From contig JASMTQ010000040.1 in assembly GCA_041694275.1 (NCBI GenBank), positions 1-17,873 on the forward strand: 17,873 nt of DNA, written 5' to 3'. The DNA is from M55B118 sp041694275. GTDB lineage: Bacteria > Bacillota_I > Bacilli_A > Izemoplasmatales > Izemoplasmataceae. The notes below the pieces were generated by a model. The model was not told where the DNA came from. It saw nothing but the letters and a program-made list of their open reading frames with translations, and ran no database searches. A program made the translations under genes and the position numbers. How positions within the stretch are numbered: the first letter of the stretch is position 1; every line of letters begins with the position of its first letter. Positions 11,860 to 17,873 of this stretch are shown here, in pieces.

Positions 11860-14208
11860 TCAGTCATTATTCTCGGTATCCCAAAACGCCTTGATGAATG
11901 TCTGGATAAAGTGTTCTTCCAGGATTGTTTTTACTCTCCAATGCGTGGGCATGAGCGCTTTGTACTTCTCCTGGTTGTAGCGGCTGTCAAGCAACACTGC
12001 TATGCCTCTGTCTTCGTCGCGTCTAATGACTCTGCCCACCGCCTGGATGACCTTGTTCATGCCAGGGTAGGTATAGGCGTAGTCGAATCCGTTGAGTCCG
12101 ATAGAGCTGTAGTAGTCCCTAAGCAGCTTGTTCATCGTGGACAGTGCAGGAAACGCGACACCCACGACGAGCACGCCTGAAAGCATGTCTCCAACATAAT
12201 CCACACCCTCTGAGAACGATCCACCAAGGACGGAGAAAAGAATTTTCGAGGTGGGGGATTGCTCCTTGAACCGCGTGAGAAAATCCTTGCGCTCTTTTAA
12301 GGACATGCCGCGTGTTTGAACCATGACGTGATAATCAGACGCGTCAAAGGCTTCATGGACCATGTGCATGTATTCGTATGAGGGAAAGAAGACGATGTAG
12401 TTGCCGACTTTGCTCTCAAGCATCGCATAAAGGGTATCGAGAATTCGTGTGATGCTTCCTGGCCGGTCGTGATACCTGGTTGAGGTGGAGATGTCCACCA
12501 TAAGTCCAAGATTATCCGGATCAAAGGGTGAAGGAACTTCAAAAGGAATCCCTGCGCCTTTTGTGATGAGGTTTGAGAAGTATTCGAAGGGTTTGAGCGT
12601 GGCGGAGAAAAAGACGGTACCCTTCGAATAGGTTTTGACGATTTCACTGACCGGAGTTGAAGCGTCCAGACAGACGATGTTGAAAGTGATGTCCTTGTTG
12701 TCTTTGTCTTCTTCAATCGTAAAGCGGAATGCCACCGAGAAGTATTCGCTGATGCGTGAAAACTCAAGCACATCGAAATAGGCTTCTCTTATGGCACGCC
12801 TCTTCTTGTGTTTCTTGTGGGTTTCAAGGAGCTCTCCCAGAGTACTTGCAAGGCTGTTGATCTTGTCAAGCAATGGGTCGCTTAAAAAAGTGTCGATGAA
12901 TTGTCCGCTTTTTTTAACCTCGTACGTGTCAATAAGACGGTCCATCTCACTTAAAAGTGCGTGCACCTTGCCAAGCGGTGAAGGCTTGATGCCCTTAAGT
13001 GAATGACTCATCGCCTTGATGCGCGAGTAGGGAAGGCTTGCCGAATGCATCGCGCGGGTTCTGTCAATCAGGTTATGGGCTTCATCCACAAGAAGCTTCG
13101 GCTTGTAGGTGGTTTCTTCAAAATAGCGGATGAGCTTTATTCTCGGGTCGAATACGTAGTTGAAATCACAGATGATGACATCGGCGTAATTGGATATGTC
13201 GAGAGCGAAGGCGTGCGGACAGATTTTATGGTATTCGCCGTATTTCATAATGAGGTCCTGATCATACACGTCATCATGGACGAAAATGTCTTCAAGCGCG
13301 CCACGGAGGCGGTCGTAGTAGCCGTTTGCGTAGGGACAGATATCAGGATCGCAGTCCACCTCGTCTCTAAGGCACATGTTCTCCTTTGAATTCAAGGTGA
13401 TGGCCTTGATTTTAAGGCCGTGCGCCTTCAAGTCCTCCATGGTTTTGACCGCGATGGTTTTTCCGGCGTTCTTAGCTGTCAGGAAGAACAGTTTCTCCTT
13501 TTCGTCCTTGAGGGTCTTGAGACCTGAAAAAAGCGCACCGATTGTTTTACCGATGCCCGTGGGCGCGGTCGCATAAAGGATGTCTTCACTCAAAAGCGTT
13601 TTGTATACCGCGCCCATGAAATGATACTGCCCTTCGCGGTAGTGAGCGTGCGGGAAGGTGAGGCCTTCCAGGGATTTTTCCTTTTCAAACTGGTGGGTTT
13701 CATAGATGATAAGCCATTTTTTGTAGGCTTTTACTGCGCGGAGGACATCTTCCCTGGCGTCTTTTAATGTCACTTCCTTTTCTATCGTTTTGATGGCCTT
13801 GGTAGGATGATGGATGTAAGTAAGCCAGATGGTGATTGAATCGATTTTGTTCTCTTCCATGTATATGTAGGCGTAAAAACGCGCCTGCATCATATGCGCG
13901 GGAAAAGTTGTTTCATCCATAAGTTTTAAAGAGGTTTCCGTGCTTTTTATCTCTTCGATGATGAGGGTGCCATCGCGGCGTAAAAGTCCATCAAGACGGC
14001 CTCTTAAATGCAGGGTGAAATCATCCTCTTCAAATGTTTTTTTCAGTGTAAGCTCGCGTTCATCACTTTCGAGGTAGGTGCTTTGTCTTTCCTGGTGAAG
14101 CATCTGCCCCACCTGGTTGTTCTTCTTGCCTTTGGTCTGGCTTTCAAGGTTGCCCGTGCCGTATAAAAAAGACACGAGGTTTTTTACCGATATGCTTTGC
14201 GTGGCCAT
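11860..14208 (-). CDS. PD-(D/E)XK nuclease domain fused to DinG/XPD-type helicase
   Basis: A 782-residue superfamily 2 DNA helicase of the DinG/Rad3 group, starting at ATG 14208 behind AAGGAGGTGG. The N-terminus (about 1-170) has a Cas4/AddB-like nuclease pattern: GRLDG (Asp73) and IIEEIKS (Glu86-x-Lys88). The helicase part begins with an FPHAHYREGQ Q-motif-like segment at 185-194. Walker A follows (APTGIGKT, 215-222), then four cysteines (279, 286, 291, 330) placed for an iron-sulphur cluster, DEAH at 375-378, and C-terminal motifs including QAVGRVIRR. XPD-like enzymes unwind DNA 5' to 3'. This nuclease-helicase fusion is a recognised Bacillota type with an inferred role in DNA repair or recombination. 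It has its own promoter and terminator, so it appears monocistronic. Confidence 0.92.
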   Translation of the reverse strand: MATQSISVKNLVSFLYGTGNLESQTKGKKNNQVGQMLHQERQSTYLESDERELTLKKTFEEDDFTLHLRGRLDGLLRRDGTLIIEEIKSTETSLKLMDETTFPAHMMQARFYAYIYMEENKIDSITIWLTYIHHPTKAIKTIEKEVTLKDAREDVLRAVKAYKKWLIIYETHQFEKEKSLEGLTFPHAHYREGQYHFMGAVYKTLLSEDILYATAPTGIGKTIGALFSGLKTLKDEKEKLFFLTAKNAGKTIAVKTMEDLKAHGLKIKAITLNSKENMCLRDEVDCDPDICPYANGYYDRLRGALEDIFVHDDVYDQDLIMKYGEYHKICPHAFALDISNYADVIICDFNYVFDPRIKLIRYFEETTYKPKLLVDEAHNLIDRTRAMHSASLPYSRIKAMSHSLKGIKPSPLGKVHALLSEMDRLIDTYEVKKSGQFIDTFLSDPLLDKINSLASTLGELLETHKKHKKRRAIREAYFDVLEFSRISEYFSVAFRFTIEEDKDNKDITFNIVCLDASTPVSEIVKTYSKGTVFFSATLKPFEYFSNLITKGAGIPFEVPSPFDPDNLGLMVDISTSTRYHDRPGSITRILDTLYAMLESKVGNYIVFFPSYEYMHMVHEAFDASDYHVMVQTRGMSLKERKDFLTRFKEQSPTSKILFSVLGGSFSEGVDYVGDMLSGVLVVGVAFPALSTMNKLLRDYYSSIGLNGFDYAYTYPGMNKVIQAVGRVIRRDEDRGIAVLLDSRYNQEKYKALMPTHWRVKTILEEHFIQTFIKAFWDTENND

Positions 14209-14234
14209 GCTCCACCTCCTTCTTAGTCCTACTC

Positions 14235-14264
14235 ATTATAAACCATATGGGACATGACATACAA
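14235..14264 (-). promoter_or_regulatory. Promoter of the helicase gene
   Basis: On the minus strand TTGTAT (14264-14259), 18-bp spacer, TATAAT (14240-14235). It lies immediately after, and overlaps the T tract of, the upstream terminator. Confidence 0.6.
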
Positions 14265-14287
14265 AAAAAAGTGCCCGATTGGACACT
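14263..14287 (-). terminator. Terminator of the YitT-family gene
   Basis: On the minus strand AGUGUCC pairs with GGGCACU around AAUC, followed by eight U. The stem starts at the last base of the stop codon. Confidence 0.85.
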
Positions 14288-15144
14288 TAGGATATGAGGA
14301 TGCGGTGGAAAAAGCCATTGAGATGGTGGACCGGCGTCATCGTGATGAACGCGTCAGGGTCGATATCGGTGATGACTTTTTCAATGTCATACACTTCATG
14401 CACCTGAAGCACCATCCAAAGTATTTTTCTGCGTTCTCCCGTATAGGCGCCTCTCGCGTTCATCATCGTCATGCCTCTGATCGAGCGTGCGATGATGGCA
14501 TCCTTGATTTCATCGCCGTGTGTCGACAAGATATCAAGGCGGACGCGTTTGTAAGCGGTATGAAGCTTGTCTATGAGCATGTTCGTCACGATGAAACTCA
14601 CCAGTGTGTAAAAGGCGAACTCGGCATCAAAGACAAGCAGGGAAATCCCCAGGATGATCGCGTTGACGATGATGCCTATGTAGCCAATGCTCATCTGAAG
14701 TTTGAGTGAAAGATACTGAGCCACGATGTCTATGCCCCCGGTTGAGGCGCCGCTTTTAAGCGTCATCGCCGCGCCGAGTCCGACAAGGCCTCCGCCAAGC
14801 ACGCTCATTGCAAGTATCTCTTCACCGATAACAACCGGATTCGCTTCGAAGAAGCCAATGGAAATCCCCTGCAATATGATCGAGTATGTCGAGTAGTAGA
14901 CAAAACGCTTGGAAATTCCCTTGAGTCCAAGCACCATGATTGGAATATTGAGAAGCACGACCCAGATCCCGAGATTGAGTGGAAGTCCTAGTTTCGTGGT
15001 GCCATACTGCGCGAGACGCGCAAACCCCGTGAGGCCCCCTGGAATAAGGTCTGCGGGTACGATAAAATAAGAGACGCCCACGGAAAAGACGAGCGTGCCG
15101 AGTGTAATCCATAATATGCGTTTGATTTCTACATGCAAATTCAT
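14287..15144 (-). CDS. YitT-family membrane protein (YitT/DUF2179)
   Basis: A 285-residue protein with ATG at 15144 behind AAAGGGGG. Six or so membrane segments fill residues 8-200 and include two typical YitT signatures, FIVPADLIPGGLTGFARL and LKSGASTGGIDIVAQYLSLK. A C-terminal soluble DUF2179 domain at about 205-280 follows (VRLDILSTHGDEIKDAI... GERRKILWMVLQVHEVYDIEKVI). The family is widespread in Bacillota, often in several copies, with no firmly established activity. Length and domain order are normal. Its promoter is divergent from that of the small DUF4250 gene. Confidence 0.93.
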   Translation of the reverse strand: MNLHVEIKRILWITLGTLVFSVGVSYFIVPADLIPGGLTGFARLAQYGTTKLGLPLNLGIWVVLLNIPIMVLGLKGISKRFVYYSTYSIILQGISIGFFEANPVVIGEEILAMSVLGGGLVGLGAAMTLKSGASTGGIDIVAQYLSLKLQMSIGYIGIIVNAIILGISLLVFDAEFAFYTLVSFIVTNMLIDKLHTAYKRVRLDILSTHGDEIKDAIIARSIRGMTMMNARGAYTGERRKILWMVLQVHEVYDIEKVITDIDPDAFITMTPVHHLNGFFHRILIS

Positions 15145-15173
15145 TGTTTGTCCCCCTTTGATAAGCCTTATCT

Positions 15174-15202
15174 ACTTTAAAGAAATGAAAGCGATTTGTC
15201 AA
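15174..15202 (-). promoter_or_regulatory. Promoter of the YitT-family gene
   Basis: On the minus strand a perfect TTGACA (15202-15197), 17-bp spacer, TAAAGT (15179-15174). Confidence 0.7.
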
Positions 15203-15212
15203 TTGTTTTCAC

Positions 15213-15242
15213 TTTATTTTTAAACGTTTCGCGTGCTATACT
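15213..15242 (+). promoter_or_regulatory. Promoter of the DUF4250 gene, with a LacI-like half-site palindrome
   Basis: TATACT (15237-15242) preceded by TG (extended -10), with a weak TTTATT/TTATTT -35 at 15213-15219. The spacer contains the perfect palindrome AAACGTTT (15222-15229), resembling LacI-family operator cores; regulation is not shown. Confidence 0.5.
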
Positions 15243-15263
15243 GTAAGTGAACGGAGGGATGGC

Positions 15264-15452
15264 ATGGAACTAAACGCGAACATGGATCCGAATCTGCTTC
15301 TTAGTCTCGTCAATACGAAGCTTAGAAACGACTACGAATCCCTTGAAGACCTTTGTAAAAGCGAACATATCGATGAAACGCTCATTGTGGAAAATCTAGA
15401 ACTTCTCGATTATTACTACGATCAAGAGGAAAACCAGTTCAAGGCAAAATAA
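15264..15452 (+). CDS. DUF4250-family small protein
   Basis: A 62-residue soluble protein with ATG at 15264 behind GGAGGG. The pattern NMDPNLLLSLVNTKLRNDYESLEDLCKSEHID...LLDYYYDQEENQF matches the DUF4250 family as I recall it: D-P-x-x-LLS-x-VNTKLRD at the front and a YDxxxNQF ending. These are short, probably helical proteins of about 60 residues found in Bacillota, without known function; the layout is helix-turn-helix-like. It is a single-gene unit between its own promoter and a terminator. Confidence 0.85.
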   Translation: MELNANMDPNLLLSLVNTKLRNDYESLEDLCKSEHIDETLIVENLELLDYYYDQEENQFKAK

Positions 15453-15510
15453 AAGCTTCCGTTAAGAAGCTTTTCATGGCCCGCACTAATTAATGTGCGG
15501 GTCTTTTTTT
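15451..15510 (+). terminator. Two hairpins ending the DUF4250 transcript
   Basis: AAAAGCTTC/GAAGCTTTT (15451-15474) is followed by CCCGCAC/GTGCGGG (15480-15501) with a seven-T tract (15504-15510). The second is the strong terminator. Its T tract touches the stop of the convergent GH16 gene. Confidence 0.85.
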
Positions 15511-16213
15511 ATTGATAGACCTTGATGTCTTTAATTGTGAATGTTTGCGGGAAAGCCGTTTTATCCACTTTGCCTCCAAGCATGCCACCGACCGCAAGAT
15601 TCATGATGAGAAAAAACGGATGATCGAACGGCCAGCCTTTTGGCGAGGTGTCCTTGCCGTCTTCTCCTTTTTCGTAGGTCACGACGCTTTCGCCGTTTAG
15701 AAGGTATTCGATTTTATCTTCAGTCCATACAAGCGAAAACGTGTTGAAAGAATCACTCACACCAGGAATATGGATCTTGTTGAAGTATTCAGAATCCTTC
15801 GTGTGGTTGTAGCTTTCGGTGTGGACGCAAAGATAGAGCTTGTCCAGTTCGTTGCCCACGTGCTCCATGATGTCGATTTCACCGCTTCTTGGCCAGTGGC
15901 CATAGCGGCCGTCATTGCTCATCATCCAAAGTGCGGGCCAGGTGCCCTTTCCTTTTGGAAGCCTTGCAGTGATGTCGATTCTTCCGTATTTAAAGAAGAA
16001 TTTGCCTTTTGTGTGAATTCGCGCGCTTTCAAATGTTCCCTTTTCATAAGTCGCGCGCAGATTGAGCCCCTCTTCTGTGAAAAAGAGATTCTTCAATTTG
16101 TCAGTGTAGCTTTGAAGTTCCTTGTTCGGCCACTTGTCCCCAACAGCGATGGTGAAGATGTCAGGATCCAGTGCCTTTTCCTTTGTAAAGTCGATGTGTT
16201 TGACAAGTTTCAT
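15509..16213 (-). CDS. GH16-family beta-glucanase without signal peptide
   Basis: A 234-residue glycoside hydrolase family 16 enzyme. The start is set at ATG 16213, one base after the TGA of the LacI-type gene. The longer open frame upstream overlaps that gene, gives Ser/Arg-rich non-homologous sequence, and is rejected. The catalytic motif GEIDIMEH (nucleophile Glu112, Asp114, acid/base Glu117) has the extra Met typical of laminarinase-type, beta-1,3-glucan-active members. Flanking GH16 landmarks are visible: GRIDITARLPKGKGTWPALWMM, and near the end WPFDHPFFLIMNLAVGG. The protein begins MKLVKHIDFTKEKALDPDIF with no signal peptide, so it appears cytoplasmic, which is unusual for GH16. It may act on imported oligosaccharides. 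It is likely co-transcribed with the regulator upstream. Confidence 0.92.
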   Translation of the reverse strand: MKLVKHIDFTKEKALDPDIFTIAVGDKWPNKELQSYTDKLKNLFFTEEGLNLRATYEKGTFESARIHTKGKFFFKYGRIDITARLPKGKGTWPALWMMSNDGRYGHWPRSGEIDIMEHVGNELDKLYLCVHTESYNHTKDSEYFNKIHIPGVSDSFNTFSLVWTEDKIEYLLNGESVVTYEKGEDGKDTSPKGWPFDHPFFLIMNLAVGGMLGGKVDKTAFPQTFTIKDIKVYQ

Positions 16214-16214
16214 A

Positions 16215-17246
16215 TCAGTTAAGTCCTTTTTTAAGTGGTTGTGTGCTCTCACCCTTGATGAGGTTGGTATCAACGGTGATTGTCTTGCCTTCGATGGATA
16301 CACGGTCCTTGTTGTCGATGTAATCAAGAAGGTTGTCTGCGGCAAGCTGCCCCATCGCCTTCGCGTCCTGCTTGATGGTGGTGAGGCGCGGGGTGATGAG
16401 CTGACCGAGGTCGATGCCATCAAACCCTACGAGTGAAAAGTCTTCAGGAACGCGTTTGCCAGCGTCCTTGATGGCTTCCATCGCACCAATCGCAAGCAGA
16501 TCCGATGCGCAGAAAATGGCTGTAGGCGGTATATCAAGCTTCATAAGCTCCTGCATGGCGATGTAGCCTTCCTCTTTGGAGAAGTAGGTTCCATTCGCAA
16601 GGTACTCTTCCTTAAGGGCAAGTCCGTGGTGAGCCATTCTCTGTTCAAAGAATTCTTTTCTCTGACCGCCGATGAACGATTCTAGTTCCCCGTGGATGTG
16701 GGCGATTTTTCTGTGCCCCAGTTCCACAAGGTAGTCAATCGCCTGATTGACGCCGGTTTCATTGTCCGATGTGATGGTCGTGACGTTGCTGGCGTTGAAA
16801 TCGATCATGACAACCGGGAGATCGGAATGGTAGAGCTCTGACATCTCCGAAGTGTTGAAATCCGCACAAAGCACCAAAATGGCTTCTACCTGTTTGCGGA
16901 TCGAATGCTGAAGATAGGATCCGTTTTGATTGCCCATGCTTCTTGCGAGAAATAGAATGTCGTAGCCCTTTTTCTCGACTTTTGACTTGAAGCTTTCAAG
17001 AATCCGTGAAAACACGGGATGTTGAAGCCCCTGATCGGTGTTTTCTTCAAAAACCACACCGATGGTGAAGGAGTGGGCGGTCTTCAAAGACCGCGCACTG
17101 CTGTTTGGCACATAGCCCATTTCATTGCATAGACCAATGATGCGTTCTTTTGTCGTTTTTGCGATGTCGGGATAATTGTTGAGTGCTTTTGAAACCGTGG
17201 TGACACTGTACCCCGACTTTTTGGATATATCCTTGATGGTAACCAT
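16215..17246 (-). CDS. LacI-family transcriptional regulator
   Basis: A 343-residue repressor. ATG 17246 is preferred (GAGGAAG 8 bases upstream) over an in-frame GTG three codons earlier. The N-terminal helix-turn-helix (VTIKDISKKSGYSVTTVSKALNNYPDIAKTTKERI, residues 2-37 approximately) and hinge helix (NSSARSLKTAHSFTIGVVF) are canonical. The periplasmic-binding-protein-like sensor domain follows, with VPEDFSLVGFDGIDLGQLITPRLTTI near the C-terminus. It probably senses a sugar derived from beta-glucan, given GH16 genes on both sides. A palindromic site (17293-17302) overlaps its own promoter and suggests autoregulation. It ends one base before the cytoplasmic GH16 start, so the two are coupled. 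Confidence 0.94.
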   Translation of the reverse strand: MVTIKDISKKSGYSVTTVSKALNNYPDIAKTTKERIIGLCNEMGYVPNSSARSLKTAHSFTIGVVFEENTDQGLQHPVFSRILESFKSKVEKKGYDILFLARSMGNQNGSYLQHSIRKQVEAILVLCADFNTSEMSELYHSDLPVVMIDFNASNVTTITSDNETGVNQAIDYLVELGHRKIAHIHGELESFIGGQRKEFFEQRMAHHGLALKEEYLANGTYFSKEEGYIAMQELMKLDIPPTAIFCASDLLAIGAMEAIKDAGKRVPEDFSLVGFDGIDLGQLITPRLTTIKQDAKAMGQLAADNLLDYIDNKDRVSIEGKTITVDTNLIKGESTQPLKKGLN

Positions 17247-17288
17247 GTGATGCACTTCCTCGCTAAATCAATTTGCATTATTATGAAT

Positions 17289-17317
17289 AGTCTAAACGAT
17301 TTCTCTATTCAATTCAA
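17289..17317 (-). promoter_or_regulatory. Promoter of the LacI/GH16 pair with putative operator
   Basis: On the minus strand TTGAAT (17317-17312), 17-bp spacer, TAGACT (17294-17289). An imperfect palindrome centred on CG (TAAACGATTT, plus strand 17293-17302) overlaps the spacer and -10, the usual place for a LacI-family operator. Confidence 0.55.
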
Positions 17318-17356
17318 GTTAAACCACGGTTATTTGCCGTAATAAAGCGGTATTGT

Positions 17357-17872
17357 CTAGTTGGACGTTTGGACTGTATGGGTGACCATGTCCGATTTAT
17401 TTTCTGCAAAATCCTTGGCGATGATGCCCACTTCATACGATGTATTCGGATCCAAGCCTTCGATATTGAAGGCGTTCAGCGTGGTTGAACCCACAAGCGT
17501 GTTGTCAACGAATATGTCATATTCATGGACCGCCACGTCATGGGTGGATTCGTCCCAGTGGATTCTTACTGAATTGCTGGTTCTCGCAGCCATTTCGATA
17601 TCAGTCGGTTCGCTAGGCGCTTCTTCGCTCATGCTAGCATAATCCTTTTGGAAAACACGTACATAGTCAATTTCCATCTTGGTTGGGAACGCCTCAGGGT
17701 CAACACCCTGTGCACCGCCCCAGTTGCCGCCGACTGCGACATTTAAAATCAGATGGAATGGCTGGTCGAACGGCCAGGCTTCAGAATTCGCTGTCCCGAC
17801 GTTCGCATCGGGATTGAACCCGAACTGGGCGAACTCTTCGCCGTCGATCATGAGCACGATTCTTCCAGGTTC
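17357..17872 (-). CDS. GH16-Fn3 glucanase, C-terminal end (cut by right window edge)
   Basis: Only the last 171 residues are visible, and the frame is open to the window edge. The first part is the end of a GH16 catalytic domain: VLMIDGEEFAQFGF, then WPFDQPFHLILNVAVGGNWGG, and the closing strand MEIDYVRVFQ. The catalytic E-x-D-x-x-E lies outside. A fibronectin type III domain follows (SEPTDIEMAARTSNSVRIHWDE...YDIFVDNTLVGSTTLNAFNIEGLDPNTSYEVGIIAKDFAENKS) and ends the protein. Fn3 modules are usual in secreted polysaccharide hydrolases, so this is probably the extracellular partner of the cytoplasmic GH16 at 15509-16213. That is inferred, because the signal peptide is not visible. No clear terminator separates it from the LacI gene. 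Confidence 0.92.
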   Translation of the reverse strand, partial: EPGRIVLMIDGEEFAQFGFNPDANVGTANSEAWPFDQPFHLILNVAVGGNWGGAQGVDPEAFPTKMEIDYVRVFQKDYASMSEEAPSEPTDIEMAARTSNSVRIHWDESTHDVAVHEYDIFVDNTLVGSTTLNAFNIEGLDPNTSYEVGIIAKDFAENKSDMVTHTVQTSN

Positions 17873-17873
17873 C

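Noticed and set aside
14254..14709. Plus-strand frame over the YitT-family gene
   Set aside because: It is antisense to a well-recognised gene and its start overlaps the YitT terminator.
16214..16423. N-terminal extension of the GH16 reading frame
   Set aside because: It overlaps the LacI gene on the same strand in another frame, is Ser/Arg/Pro-rich without GH16 similarity, and ATG 16213 fits the coupled gene order.

Overview
The window looks like a chromosomal segment of a low-to-moderate GC Bacillota (Firmicutes) or Mollicutes-type relative that uses TGA as a stop. The support is AGGAGG-type ribosome binding sites, U-tailed intrinsic terminators, a SipW-type signal peptidase, YitT and DUF4250 family proteins, c-di-GMP-I (GEMM-I) riboswitches, and an IS1182-type transposon. 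The species cannot be named from the sequence.

Left edge (1-1890): the N-terminal 553 residues of a Cas9 on the minus strand, running off the window just inside the HNH domain. Between cas9 and the next gene is a short minus-strand transcription unit with its own promoter and terminator; it is a candidate tracrRNA. No CRISPR array is in the window.

Centre-left (1890-5840): the most interesting part, a c-di-GMP-controlled surface-fibre system. One secreted protein gene sits behind a single c-di-GMP-I riboswitch that looks translational. Next comes an operon with a consensus promoter (TTGACA-17-TATAAT) and two tandem c-di-GMP-I riboswitches, each with its own terminator. The operon encodes two more paralogous secreted proteins, a small secreted CBM5/12 (chitin-binding type) protein, a SipW-type signal peptidase, and a diverged signal-peptidase-like protein that has lost the catalytic Ser and His. 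All four secreted proteins share an [FY]A-x-W motif at the signal-peptide end. The likely logic is that high c-di-GMP switches on export of matrix or fibre subunits by a dedicated peptidase.

Centre (5840-11800): an MFS transporter, then a minus-strand gene for a 5TM-sensor/PAS/PAS/GGDEF/HD-GYP c-di-GMP enzyme. An IS1182-family element (9023-10741) splits it, flanked by a perfect 8-bp target duplication. Removing the element and one duplication restores an 813-codon frame, so the disruption looks recent. A small membrane protein gene follows it with a 1-base gap.

Right (11800-17873): a PD-(D/E)XK nuclease/DinG-type helicase fusion, a YitT-family membrane protein, a divergent DUF4250 small protein, and a beta-glucan locus. 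That locus contains a GH16 glucanase without a signal peptide, a LacI-family regulator, and the C-terminal end of a GH16-Fn3 enzyme cut by the right edge.
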